Shown: positions 54,591 to 62,790, counted from the stretch's first letter. The stretch is DNA of 64,000 bases from Lentzea guizhouensis (GCF_001701025.1 NZ_CP016793.1:4464001-4528000), one strand, 5' to 3'. Made by a program: numbers and translations. The notes: generated by a model not told the origin, from the sequence alone.

Positions 54591-54635
54591 ACGCCGGGCC
54601 CGCGCGTTGGGGGGAGGGACGCGCGGGCCCGGCGT
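54591..54635 (+). terminator. 17-bp hairpin terminator after proS
   Basis: ACGCCGGGCCCGCGCGT (54591-54607) and ACGCGCGGGCCCGGCGT (54619-54635) are perfectly complementary around an 11-base G-rich loop. It lies 10 bases after the proS stop and faces the convergent SARP gene. Confidence 0.85.
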
Positions 54636-54656
54636 TCGGCATCGCCCGGACGGGGA

Positions 54657-57221
54657 TCAGCCCGCCCGGCGGTCCATCAGGTCGACGGCGGGCTGCGCGA
54701 GCCACGCGGCCGCCCTCTCCTGCTTCTGCGCACGCACGGCGCGTGGCAGCTGGTCGGCCACCACGTCGCGCACCAGCGCGTGCCGGAAGCCGTACTCGAT
54801 CTCACCGGTCTCGCTGTTGCGGCCCTGCCTGCGCAGGAAGTCCCGCTGCTCCAGCAGTTCCAGCGCCTTCGCCACCTCGTGCGGGTCACCCTCACCGGTC
54901 GCGGCCACGGCTCCCGGCGACACCACGTCACCCACCACGGCGGCGTCCTGCAGGACGGCCTTCGCGTCGAACGGCAGCGAGTCCAGCTGAGCCGTGAGCA
55001 CACCGCGCACCGACGGCGGGATGGGCAGCGACGACTCGTTGTGCACGCACGGCATCCGCGGATCGGACACCATCCGGGCGAACTCGATGGCGAACAACGG
55101 GTTGCCGCCGACGCACGACACGAGGGCCTGCCAGAGCTCACCCGACAGCTCGCTCGTCTCCAGCAGTGAGTTCAGCAACGACCGGGTCCCGTTGTGCGAC
55201 AACGGTTCCAGGCTGATCGTCGTGGCGTTGCGCTTCCCGCCGAACCACGACGGGCGACGCTGCAGCAGTTCCGGCCTGGCCGTGGCGATCACGAGCAACG
55301 GCACCGATCCGGCCTGCTCGCTCAGCTCCTCCACGAAGTCGAGCACCACGTCGTTCGCCCAGTGCACGTCCTCCAGGAACACCACCAGCGTGCGCTGGTC
55401 GGCGATCTCTTCCAGGAACCTCCGCCACCCGGCGAAGTCCGGCACCACGTCCGGCGTCGGCGTCAGCAGCCCTTCCAGACCTCCGTGCAACCGGTCGGCG
55501 AGCTCACCGCCCCCGACCAGCGTCGTCAACCCGGACCGCAGCGCCTCCGCGGAAGGAGCGAACCCGCGCACGACATCGGACAGCGGGCCAAAACCGTGGT
55601 CATCGCCGAACGCGGTGGAAGTACCGCGCAATGCGACGACAGAAGAAGAGGCGCACGCATCCGCCAGCTCGGACACCAGGCGGGTCTTGCCGACGCCCGC
55701 CTCACCGAGCACGGTCACGAAGTGCGGCCGGCGCCGGACCTGCACCTCGTCCAGAAGTCCTCGCAACACCGAGAGCTCCCGCTCGCGTTCCACGAACGGC
55801 ACGGACGCCTGCTCCCGCCGGGTCGCCCCGTGCGGCGACACCGCGGACTCCGCCTGCCAGCCACCGGTGGCGGCAGGTTCGCCGGCCCACGTCACCGAAG
55901 TGCTCGCGTCCCGGGTGGCCGCGCACGCCCGCACCGCACCCAACGGCGCCAGCGCCATCAGCTGCCGGCACCGGTCGAGCAGCACCCGGTCGCGGCCGGC
56001 CGCCGGCACCGGGCGCACCAGCGCGTCCCCGGTCGCCACACCCACCTGCACGTCGGCCACGGTGCTCAGCCGGTCGCGGATCGACAACGCCGTGCGGACC
56101 GCCCTGTCCGCATCGTCCTCCGCCGTCCGCGGCACCCCGAACAGGGCCAGGAAAACAGAGCCGACGTCGCCGCCGACCACCCCGCCGAGCCGCGCCACCT
56201 CGGCGCGCACCACGGCGGACACCTCCTGGTGCACCTCGTCGACGTCCTCCGGGTCCCCGTCGCCGGCCGCGAGACCGAGCTGGGCGGACACCATGACCAC
56301 GCTGACGAGCTTGCGTTCCACCGTCGTCACGTCCGCGGGCGGCACGACCACCGGCGCGGGCTCGGGAGCACGCGGTGCGGGCGGGGTGATGACCACGGGA
56401 GTGGCGGCGGACGTCTGACCGACGGCGAGCAGGTGCCTGCGCTGCACCGACGGTGGCAGGTCCAGCGCGGGGGCGTGGTCGAGGATCGCGCGCTCCAGCT
56501 CCTGGAGCTCCCGGCCCGGCTCCAGGCCGAGCTCCTCCACCAGTGCCGCGCGCGTCCTGCGGTAGACGCTCAGCGCGTCGACCTGCCTGCCACACCGGTA
56601 CAACGCGAGCATGAGCTGCCCGTTGAGCCGTTCCCGGTACGGCTCCACCTCGATGAGCGACTCCAGCTCACCGATGATCTCGTAGTGCCTGCCGCAGGCG
56701 AGCTCCGCCTCGAAGCAGTCCTCCTGCGTCGCCAGCCGCCAGTCCTTGATGGCGGTGAGCTCCGGCCAGTTGATGCCGGTCTCCGCGAGGTCCGCGAGCA
56801 CCGGACCGCGCCACAACCCCAGTGCCCCGCGGAGCACCTTCGCGGCCGCGGTCCAGTTGCCTGCGGACAGTTCCCCTCGTCCCTGTTCGGTCAGCTGCTG
56901 GAAGCGCGACAGGTCGAGGGAGTTCTGGTCCACGCGCAGCAGATATCCCGGCGCGTGGGTGAGCAGCAGCGCAGACCCCTCCGTGCTGCTGCCGTGGGGA
57001 GAGAGAACGCCACGCAGTCCGGAGACCGCGTTCTGGAGCATCTTGCGGGCGGTCGGCGGGACGTCCCGCGACCACAACGCCTGGAGCAACTTGCTGGTCG
57101 CCACCACGCGGTTGGCGTGGAGCAGGAGGAAACCCAGAGCCGCGCGCTGCTTGACGCCGCCCAGCGGGACCGGCAGGTCGTCGTCGAGGACCTCGAGTGA
57201 GCCCAGCAGGTGGAATCGCAT
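54657..57221 (-). CDS. SARP-family regulator with degenerate cyclase and AAA ATPase domains
   Basis: 854-residue Streptomyces-antibiotic-regulatory-protein-type activator. Residues 1-95 are an OmpR-like winged helix (LGSLEVLDDDLPVPLGG ... PGYLLRVD), 100-245 the bacterial transcriptional activation domain, 300-440 resemble a nucleotide cyclase (RKLVSVVMVSAQLG ... EDDADRAVRTALSIRDRL), and from 470 an AAA/LuxR-like ATPase with Walker A GEAGVGKT (Lys 512) and Walker B VFLEDVHWAND. The cyclase lacks the first metal Asp (VMVSAQLG instead of FADxxG), so it is probably a sensor rather than an enzyme. TAGGAGG lies eight bases before ATG 57221. It follows the DTPW-repeat peptide gene by 44 bases and is probably in its operon. 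Confidence 0.9.
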   Translation of the reverse strand: MRFHLLGSLEVLDDDLPVPLGGVKQRAALGFLLLHANRVVATSKLLQALWSRDVPPTARKMLQNAVSGLRGVLSPHGSSTEGSALLLTHAPGYLLRVDQNSLDLSRFQQLTEQGRGELSAGNWTAAAKVLRGALGLWRGPVLADLAETGINWPELTAIKDWRLATQEDCFEAELACGRHYEIIGELESLIEVEPYRERLNGQLMLALYRCGRQVDALSVYRRTRAALVEELGLEPGRELQELERAILDHAPALDLPPSVQRRHLLAVGQTSAATPVVITPPAPRAPEPAPVVVPPADVTTVERKLVSVVMVSAQLGLAAGDGDPEDVDEVHQEVSAVVRAEVARLGGVVGGDVGSVFLALFGVPRTAEDDADRAVRTALSIRDRLSTVADVQVGVATGDALVRPVPAAGRDRVLLDRCRQLMALAPLGAVRACAATRDASTSVTWAGEPAATGGWQAESAVSPHGATRREQASVPFVERERELSVLRGLLDEVQVRRRPHFVTVLGEAGVGKTRLVSELADACASSSVVALRGTSTAFGDDHGFGPLSDVVRGFAPSAEALRSGLTTLVGGGELADRLHGGLEGLLTPTPDVVPDFAGWRRFLEEIADQRTLVVFLEDVHWANDVVLDFVEELSEQAGSVPLLVIATARPELLQRRPSWFGGKRNATTISLEPLSHNGTRSLLNSLLETSELSGELWQALVSCVGGNPLFAIEFARMVSDPRMPCVHNESSLPIPPSVRGVLTAQLDSLPFDAKAVLQDAAVVGDVVSPGAVAATGEGDPHEVAKALELLEQRDFLRRQGRNSETGEIEYGFRHALVRDVVADQLPRAVRAQKQERAAAWLAQPAVDLMDRRAG

Positions 57222-57265
57222 GGTTCTGGCCTCCTACAGGTGGATGTCCGGGCGGAGGGGAGTGA

Positions 57266-57559
57266 TCAGCTCCAGGGGGTGTCGTCGTCCGCCGGGGCGA
57301 CGGCGGTACCGCGACTCCACGGTGTGTCGTCGGAGGCGGAAAGGCTGCGACTCCACGGGGTGTCGTCGTCCTTCGGGGTGACCGAACGGCTCCACGGCGT
57401 GTCGTCGGACGCGATGACCTGCCCCCACGGGGTGTCGTCGGCGGCCGTGCCGGCCCACGGGGTGTCCGGGCCGGCGAGCGCGGTGCCGGAGAAGGTGAGA
57501 GCCAGGGCGGCGGGGATGGCGGAGAGAACAAGAGCGGCGGCGGTCGTCTTGCGGATCAT
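57266..57559 (-). CDS. Secreted DTPW-repeat peptide
   Basis: 97-residue small protein not recognised from any family. Residues 1-29 are a clear Sec signal peptide (MIRKTTAAALVLSAIPAA ... TALA). The ~68-residue mature part is built from six copies of DTPW, spaced 10, 11, 13, 12 and 15 residues apart, mostly as (D)DDTPWSR or DDTPWG, joined by Ser/Ala/Thr linkers and ending DDDTPWS. It is acidic, has six Trp and no Cys. GAGGAGG lies five bases before ATG 57559, so it is certainly translatable. It precedes a SARP regulator on the same strand and is divergent from a second, AfsR-like one. The architecture (a tiny repeat protein next to afsR) recalls AfsS, whose repeats are T-x-x-D-N-x-M-P; whether they are related is open. 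Confidence 0.75.
   Translation of the reverse strand: MIRKTTAAALVLSAIPAALALTFSGTALAGPDTPWAGTAADDTPWGQVIASDDTPWSRSVTPKDDDTPWSRSLSASDDTPWSRGTAVAPADDDTPWS
57270..57476 (-). repeat. Degenerate tandem DNA repeats coding the DTPW motif
   Basis: Six copies of the sequence coding DDTPW (GACGACACCCCGTGG with third-position changes) occur every 30-45 bases. Because copies differ mainly at silent positions while the protein motif is unchanged, the repeat seems maintained by selection on the peptide rather than by recent DNA duplication. Confidence 0.6.
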
Positions 57560-57784
57560 GTCGGCCTCCTCGAACGTAGGTGGTTCCATGGCTTCGAGTT
57601 GTGCTGCAGACGCTCTCGATCGGCGTCTGAGAACGAAGTTAGGAGTGCCGCCCATCGCCGCTCTATCGCGCACCCACCGCGTATCAATCGGCCGTGATGG
57701 CGGGGCGGAAGTGGCCAGTTGAGACGCACAAATAGCTGAGCGGTGAGTCAGCAAACAGGTGTTACTACGCAGGGTGGCGGCTTT

Positions 57785-57827
57785 ACCGCAGAATTAGGTG
57801 CGGTGTACCGCAATGGTTGGGTGCGGT
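57785..57827. promoter_or_regulatory. Operator-like array of ACCGCA/TGCGGT half-sites
   Basis: ACCGCA occurs at 57785 and 57807 (22 bases apart) and its complement TGCGGT at 57799 and 57822 (23 apart). They form two palindromes, ACCGCA-N8-TGCGGT and ACCGCA-N9-TGCGGT, that are also direct repeats of about two helical turns. SARP proteins bind heptameric direct repeats spaced 11 or 22 bases apart, so this is a likely binding site of one of the adjacent regulators. Confidence 0.5.
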
Positions 57828-57989
57828 TAGTGGTCCGAACGAACGGCCTGTGCCGCTCGGAGTAACGCCGATGAGGCGTTCAGGCTGCTCGGCGGCGTCG
57901 CGTGGGATCGCCGTGAACCGCCACCTCGAGGCTGCAATTCCGGGGCGCACGTACTGGTTGATCTGTTCTGTTGTTCCGGATCAAGGCAG

Positions 57990-58013
57990 GCCTAATGAGA
58001 TGCCTATTGAGAT
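57990..58013. repeat. Tandem 12-bp repeat upstream of SARP promoter
   Basis: GCCTAATGAGAT and GCCTATTGAGAT lie directly next to each other with one mismatch, 45 bases before the -35 box at 58058. Direct repeats of about one helical turn upstream of a promoter are typical activator sites. Confidence 0.45.
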
Positions 58014-58057
58014 CGGGCGCATTATGTTGGATCGTTGCCCGATAGGCAAGAAGGATC

Positions 58058-58086
58058 TTGACAGTTTTCCTCGCCGAGACTAACTT
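58058..58086 (+). promoter_or_regulatory. Consensus promoter of the AfsR-like gene
   Basis: TTGACA (58058-58063), a 17-base spacer and TAACTT (58081-58086) form a near-perfect housekeeping sigma-factor promoter, rare in such GC-rich DNA. Transcription would start near 58093, giving a leader of about 245 bases before ATG 58338. Confidence 0.65.
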
Positions 58087-58150
58087 CGGAGATCATCGCC
58101 TGTCCGAGTGCCAGTCCGCGGTTGATGCCGACAGGAGGTCGAACACGGAC

Positions 58151-58183
58151 GTGAATAATCCTCATATTATCACCCGATCTTGA
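58151..58183 (+). CDS. Possible 10-residue upstream ORF
   Basis: GTG 58151 opens a 10-codon ORF (MNNPHIITRS, TGA at 58181) in the leader of the AfsR-like gene. AGGAGGT, a perfect ribosome binding site, lies at 58133-58139, eleven bases upstream; no other start uses it. Translation could influence the leader structure. Whether it is translated is unknown. Confidence 0.3.
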   Translation: MNNPHIITRS

Positions 58184-58337
58184 GATAACGCCCTGGAAGT
58201 GCCTTTTTCCACGTGTCCGGCCGGGTTCTGGAAAGCATTCACAAATACATTTCCGTCACATCGACGGCGGCGGAGGCCGACCGGAGCGTGAGGTGTTGGG
58301 GCTGTGCGAGAGACAAAGGCGCGAGGGGTCGTCCGTC

Positions 58338-61325
58338 ATGAGCTCCGCCCCCGATGAGTTGCTGATTTTCAAGCTGCTGGGCCCGATCGAGGTGATCGGC
58401 GCCCAGGAGCAGGTGCAGGTGCCGCCGGGACGTCAGCAGACGATCCTGGGCGCGCTGCTGCTCGAAGCCAACCGCGTGGTCAGCATGGACCAGCTGATCG
58501 ACCTCGTCTGGGAGCACACCCCGCCGTCGACCGCGCGGGCGCAGATCCAGATCTGCGTGTCCGCGCTCCGCAGGGAGTTCTCCCGCGTCGGAGTGGACGC
58601 CCTGATCGAGACCCGCCAGCCCGGTTACCTGCTGCGGGTGGCCGGCGACCGGATCGACACCTTCCTCTTCGAACGCCGCGTGGCCGACTCCGACGCGGCC
58701 GTCCGTCAGGGACGGCTGGAAGAGGCTGCGACGACACTGAGGTCGGCACTCGCGCTGTGGCGCGGGCCGGCACTCGGCGGCGCCGCGGCGACGTTGCACA
58801 ACAAAGCACTGCGACTCGACGAGAAACGCTTGTCGGTGCTGGAGAACTGCATCGACATCGAGCTGCTGCTCGGTCGTCACCACGCTCTCATCGGTGAATT
58901 GCAGAGCATGGTGACCGAACACCCGCTGCGGGAACGCCCGCGCGGTCAGCTGATGCTCGCGCTCTACCGTTCCGGTCGCCAGTCCGAAGCGCTCGACGTC
59001 TACCGCGCGGGCCGCGACCTCTTCATCGAGCACCTCGGCCTGGAGCCGAGCGACCAGCTGCGCAAGCTGGAGACCGCGATCCTCACCGACGACGAGGTGC
59101 TGCGGCTCGACCAGGAGAAGACCGTCCCGGTCACCGTGCAGAACGTCGTGTCACCGCACCAGCTCCCGGCCACCATCGCGGACTTCATCGGCCGTCAGGA
59201 CGTGGTCGCGCGGATGTTGTCGGTGCTCTCCGGTGACCACATGTCGATGCCGGTGGTCAACATCTCGGGCAAGGCGGGCATCGGTAAGAGCGCTCTCGCG
59301 GTCCACGTGGCGCATCGCGTGGCCACTGAGAGGTACCCGGACGGCCAGCTCTACTGCGACCTGCGCGGAACCCAGGCCCAATCGGCCACTCCGGCAGAAG
59401 TTCTCGGCCGGTTCCTGTCCGCTTTGGGCGCGGTGGGCTCGACGTTGCCCGACGGCGTGGACGAGCGCGCCGACATGTACCGCAGCATGCTCGCCAACCG
59501 CCGTGTCCTGGTGGTTCTCGACGACGCGGGCAGCGAGTCGCAGGTCCACCAACTGCTTCCGGGTTCGCCCACGTGCGGTGTCATCGTCACGAGCCGTGCC
59601 CGGTTGACGGGGCTGGCCGGATCTCATTTGGTGGACGTGGACTTCATGGACTCCGACGACGCGTTGGAGCTCCTCGGCCGCATCATCGGCACCCAGCGCC
59701 TGCAGAGCGAACCCGTTGCGGCAGCGGCATTGGTGGACGTCGTCGGAGGTCTGCCGCTCGCGTTGCGCATCATCGGCGCCCGGCTGGCCGCACGGACGCA
59801 CTGGTCGTTGGCCTCCATGGTCGGACGTCTGGCCGACGAACGCCATCGGCTCGACGAGCTGGTGCACGGCGACATGGTCGTGCGCGCCAGCCTCTCGCTG
59901 ACCTACGACGGCCTGGAGCCCGACACGTGCCGGGTGATGCGGCTGATGTCGTTGCTGGAGGCGGAAAGCCTTCCGGTGTGGACGGCGAGCGCGCTCACCG
60001 ACGACGAGCGCAACCGCGGTTTCGACCTGCTCGAACGGCTGGTGGACGCGCAGCTGCTGGACGTCGTCGGCAGCGACGTCACCGGCCTGCCGAGGTACCG
60101 CTTCCACGACCTGATCCGGTTGTTCGCCAAGGAACAGCTCGCCGGCCACGAGGAGCCGGACGCGCAGCTGGCCTCGGTGGAACGGGTCGCGGGCGGCTGG
60201 CTCGCGATGGCCGAGCAGGCGCACCAACGGCTCTACGGCGGCGACTTCACCGTCCTGCACGGCACCGGCCGGCGCTGGCAGCCGCACGGCCCGTACGTCG
60301 ACCAGGTGCTGCAGGACCCGTTGGGCTGGTTGGAGAGCGAGCGGCCGAACATCTGCGCGGCCGTGCTCCAGGCCGCCGACGCGGGCCTGGACGAGCTGGC
60401 GTGGGACCTCGCGATCACGCTCGTGACGTTGTTCGAGACGCGCAGCTACCTCGACGACTGGCAGCAGACCCACGAGCGCGCTCTCGACGCGACCCGCAGG
60501 GCCGGCAACAAGCGCGGCACCGCGGCGTTGTTGTGCTCGCTGGGGTCGTTGCACCACAGCCAGCGCCGGATGGAGGCCGCGCGAACGGCACTGGAACCCG
60601 CGCTGGAGCTCTTCACCGAGCTGGACGACTCGCACGGGCTCGCGCTGGTGCGCCGCAACCTCGGCCTGCTGGAGTACAACGAGGGCCGGCCGGAGCTCGC
60701 GACCCGGATCTTCGAGCAGTCGCTGACCGGGTTCAAACGCGTCGGTGACGTCGTCGGTCAGGCGTACGTGGTGTCGCAGCTGGCGCAGCTGTCGCTCGAC
60801 CGCGGCGAGCACGAGCTGGCCGTCGAGCAGCTGCGCGGTGCGCTGGGCATGTGCCGGGAGATCTCGAGTCCCCGCGTCGAGGCCCAGGTGCTGTACCGGC
60901 TGGGCGGCGCGATGCTCGTGCAGGGCCGGTACGAGCAGGCGCAGCAGCTGATCACGTCGGTGCTCGGCATGGTGCAGCGTTCCGGCGACACGGTCGGGGA
61001 GAGCTACGCGTTGCACTCGCTCGGGCTGATCCACGGGCGGATGCGGATGTTCGCCGAGGCCGGCCGGCTGCTGCGGCGGGCGATCCGGTTGTGCGAGGAG
61101 AACCTCGACCGGGTCGGCGCGGCGCGGATCCGGCTCGACCTGGCCCAGCTGGTGTCGCAGCGCGGGGAGACGTTCCACGCGATCGCCATCGTCGAGCAGG
61201 CGATGATGACGTTCCAGGAGCTGCGGCTCGCGCTGTGGGAGAGCAAGGCGCTGGCGGTGCTGGAGAAGATCGCCGCGGACAACCCGCTGCCCGCCACCGT
61301 GACGTCCAACGGCGGAGCGCGCTGA
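58338..61325 (+). CDS. AfsR-like SARP regulator (BTAD, NB-ARC, TPR)
   Basis: 995-residue regulator, nearly the length of Streptomyces AfsR (993). Residues ~10-105 are the winged helix (LLGPIEVIGAQEQVQVPPG ... PGYLLRVAGD), ~110-255 the BTAD domain, ~285-560 an NB-ARC ATPase (Walker A GKAGIGKSA with Lys 317, VLVVLDDAGSESQVHQLLPGS, GGLPLALRIIG), and ~700-985 tetratricopeptide repeats. AfsR integrates serine/threonine-kinase signals to activate afsS and antibiotic production; a similar role for the DTPW peptide gene is inference. ATG 58338 is preceded by GAGGGG; a GTG at 58293 is in frame. It has a consensus promoter and a long leader. Confidence 0.93.
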   Translation: MSSAPDELLIFKLLGPIEVIGAQEQVQVPPGRQQTILGALLLEANRVVSMDQLIDLVWEHTPPSTARAQIQICVSALRREFSRVGVDALIETRQPGYLLRVAGDRIDTFLFERRVADSDAAVRQGRLEEAATTLRSALALWRGPALGGAAATLHNKALRLDEKRLSVLENCIDIELLLGRHHALIGELQSMVTEHPLRERPRGQLMLALYRSGRQSEALDVYRAGRDLFIEHLGLEPSDQLRKLETAILTDDEVLRLDQEKTVPVTVQNVVSPHQLPATIADFIGRQDVVARMLSVLSGDHMSMPVVNISGKAGIGKSALAVHVAHRVATERYPDGQLYCDLRGTQAQSATPAEVLGRFLSALGAVGSTLPDGVDERADMYRSMLANRRVLVVLDDAGSESQVHQLLPGSPTCGVIVTSRARLTGLAGSHLVDVDFMDSDDALELLGRIIGTQRLQSEPVAAAALVDVVGGLPLALRIIGARLAARTHWSLASMVGRLADERHRLDELVHGDMVVRASLSLTYDGLEPDTCRVMRLMSLLEAESLPVWTASALTDDERNRGFDLLERLVDAQLLDVVGSDVTGLPRYRFHDLIRLFAKEQLAGHEEPDAQLASVERVAGGWLAMAEQAHQRLYGGDFTVLHGTGRRWQPHGPYVDQVLQDPLGWLESERPNICAAVLQAADAGLDELAWDLAITLVTLFETRSYLDDWQQTHERALDATRRAGNKRGTAALLCSLGSLHHSQRRMEAARTALEPALELFTELDDSHGLALVRRNLGLLEYNEGRPELATRIFEQSLTGFKRVGDVVGQAYVVSQLAQLSLDRGEHELAVEQLRGALGMCREISSPRVEAQVLYRLGGAMLVQGRYEQAQQLITSVLGMVQRSGDTVGESYALHSLGLIHGRMRMFAEAGRLLRRAIRLCEENLDRVGAARIRLDLAQLVSQRGETFHAIAIVEQAMMTFQELRLALWESKALAVLEKIAADNPLPATVTSNGGAR

Positions 61326-61371
61326 GGAAACACGGTGGCTCCGTTGGCACTCACCGACCTACGGTGACGCC

Positions 61372-61710
61372 ATGAGTGATCACCCCGTCGAGGCGTTCGA
61401 GCCGCCCTACTACGTGGCTGTCTTCACCACCGTGCGCACCGAGAACCAGAGCGACTACCGCGAGACCAACGCGCGCATGGAGGAGCTCGTGCGCGACATC
61501 CCCGGCTACCTGGGGATGGACCACGCGCAGAACCCCGGCGGGCTGGGCATCACCGTCGGCTACTTCCGCGACGCCGAGGCGTTGGCACAGTGGCGGTCCA
61601 ACGCCGAGCACCGCGCGGCGCAGGCACGCGGACGGGCCGACTGGTACCGGAGCTACACGCTGCACATCGCGAAGGTCGAGCGCAGCCACGGGTTCACGCG
61701 CACGGACTGA
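61372..61710 (+). CDS. Antibiotic biosynthesis monooxygenase-domain protein
   Basis: 112-residue ABM-fold protein (ferredoxin-like dimer). YVAVFTTVRTENQSDYRETNARMEEL and GYLGMDHAQNPGG, then YFRDAEALAQWRSNAEHRAAQARGR are typical of the heme-independent, small ABM proteins. Many act in quinone or polyketide oxidation, others have no known role. ATG 61372 follows TACGGT by six bases (leaderless pattern). Its stop is one base from the end of the convergent gene. Confidence 0.87.
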   Translation: MSDHPVEAFEPPYYVAVFTTVRTENQSDYRETNARMEELVRDIPGYLGMDHAQNPGGLGITVGYFRDAEALAQWRSNAEHRAAQARGRADWYRSYTLHIAKVERSHGFTRTD

Positions 61711-61711
61711 C

Positions 61712-62683
61712 TCAGGTGTTCGGCTGCAACGAGTCGATCATCTTCTGCAGGTCGGCCTCCTTGGGCAGCGGGGGCTTGTCGCCGCCGCCACCGCCCTCCA
61801 GGTCGCCGTTGACCACGAGCGCGTGCAGCTTGGCGCTGCCGTTGAGCACCACGACCTTCACCATGCCCTTGGACGCCAGGCACTTGTTCGCGGTCTGCGT
61901 GATGGTGGCGTCGACCTGCACGCCCTCGACGACGACCTTCTTGCCGTCCTTCTGGGTGTGCTGGATCTTCACCGGCTTGGGCTGGGTCAGCGCGACCTGC
62001 GGGGCGCCGCCGGAGGAGTAGTACTGGGTGGCGACGGCCTTGGTGAACTCCGTGGCGACCGCGTTGATGTCGCCCTTCTCCAGCAACGCGCCACCGTTGG
62101 TGCCCTTGGTGTACGACTTGGTCTCGCAGGTGTAGTCGCCGTACGAGGTCACGCCGGTCAGCGCCACGCCCTGGAACCCGGTGATCGGGATGCGGTCGTC
62201 GACCTGCGCCCAGTCCTTCGGCACCTGGTAGGTGTAGCCGAGAGTGGTCTCGACGCACTGCCAGGCCTCGTCCTTGCACGTGGCGGCGCCGCTGGGCTCC
62301 TGGGAGGTGCTGGTCGTCGGGTTCGACGACGATGTGGCGGGACCCGCGTTCTGGTCGTCGCCCTTGTTCATCAGCATGAAGGTGGCGACGCCGCCGCCGC
62401 CGAACAGCACGAGCACGACCGCGCCCAGCACCAGCCAGAGGGTCTTGTTGCTCTTCTTCGGCGGCTCCTGGTCGAAGCCTCCGTACACGCCCAGGCCGCC
62501 GTAGCCGCTGCCGCCGTAGCCCTGTTGCTGCTGCTGGGGGAAGCCGCCGGTCTGCGGGTGACCGCCGGACTGCGGATAGGCGCCAGTGCCCTGGTAACCA
62601 CCGGTCGGGTAGTCACCCTGCTGCTGACCCCAACCGGGCTGGTCGTTCCAGCCGCCCTGTCCGCCGCCACCTGGGTACGTCAC
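61712..62683 (-). CDS. Membrane-anchored protein with Gly/Gln/Pro-rich N-terminus
   Basis: 323 residues, function unknown. Residues 1-70 are a cytoplasmic low-complexity tail (GGYQGTGAYPQSGG, QQQQQ), followed by one transmembrane helix (about 82-106, LWLVLGAVVLVLFGGGGVATF) and an extracellular part: a Ser/Thr-rich linker and a folded domain of about 190 residues with four Cys (CKDEAWQC, CETKS, KCLAS). The layout is common among actinobacterial DUF proteins. GTG 62683 follows TACCGT by exactly seven bases (leaderless). Divergent from the next membrane protein. Confidence 0.8.
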   Translation of the reverse strand: MTYPGGGGQGGWNDQPGWGQQQGDYPTGGYQGTGAYPQSGGHPQTGGFPQQQQQGYGGSGYGGLGVYGGFDQEPPKKSNKTLWLVLGAVVLVLFGGGGVATFMLMNKGDDQNAGPATSSSNPTTSTSQEPSGAATCKDEAWQCVETTLGYTYQVPKDWAQVDDRIPITGFQGVALTGVTSYGDYTCETKSYTKGTNGGALLEKGDINAVATEFTKAVATQYYSSGGAPQVALTQPKPVKIQHTQKDGKKVVVEGVQVDATITQTANKCLASKGMVKVVVLNGSAKLHALVVNGDLEGGGGGDKPPLPKEADLQKMIDSLQPNT

Positions 62684-62720
62684 GCGGCAAACGGTACCTG
62701 GTGACCCTGACAGTTCTTAA

Positions 62721-62790
62721 TTCATCAAGCGTTGACTTGCGTGACGGGCCGGGCGTACCGTCCTGCCCATCAAATTCAACGATTGATGAA
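62721..62790 (+). promoter_or_regulatory. Promoter flanked by 15-bp inverted repeats
   Basis: TTCATCAAGCGTTGA (62721-62735) and TCAACGATTGATGAA (62776-62790) are inverted copies matching at 14 of 15 positions, centres 55 bases apart. Between and overlapping them is a promoter: -35 TTGACT (62732-62737), 18-base spacer, -10 TACCGT (62756-62761). Dimeric repressors bound at both sites would block it. The regulator is not in the window's visible part. Confidence 0.55.

Larger units (their letters stand above)
57560..58337. promoter_or_regulatory. Divergent control region of the SARP/peptide locus
   Basis: 778 bases between the DTPW peptide gene (minus strand) and the AfsR-like gene (plus strand), with lower GC than the rest of the window. 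It holds, in order: a palindrome CAGACGC-N9-GCGTCTG (57607-57629); GCTGA-N8-TCAGC (57735-57752); an array of four ACCGCA/TGCGGT half-sites (57785-57827); a tandem 12-bp repeat (57990-58013); a hairpin ATCGGGC-N18-GCCCGAT (58012-58043); a consensus promoter (58058-58086); and a small ORF (58151-58183) in the long leader. An 88-codon frame at 57817-58083 has no ribosome binding site or codon bias and is not called. Confidence 0.6.

Noticed and set aside
57210..57722. Plus-strand ORF with repeated HGVSS
   Set aside because: HGVSS is simply the reverse-strand reading of the DTPW codons. The minus frame has the signal peptide and ribosome binding site; this one has neither.
57817..58083. 88-codon ORF in the SARP control region
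   Set aside because: No ribosome binding site, no GC bias at third positions and it runs through the repeats, hairpin and -35/-10 boxes.
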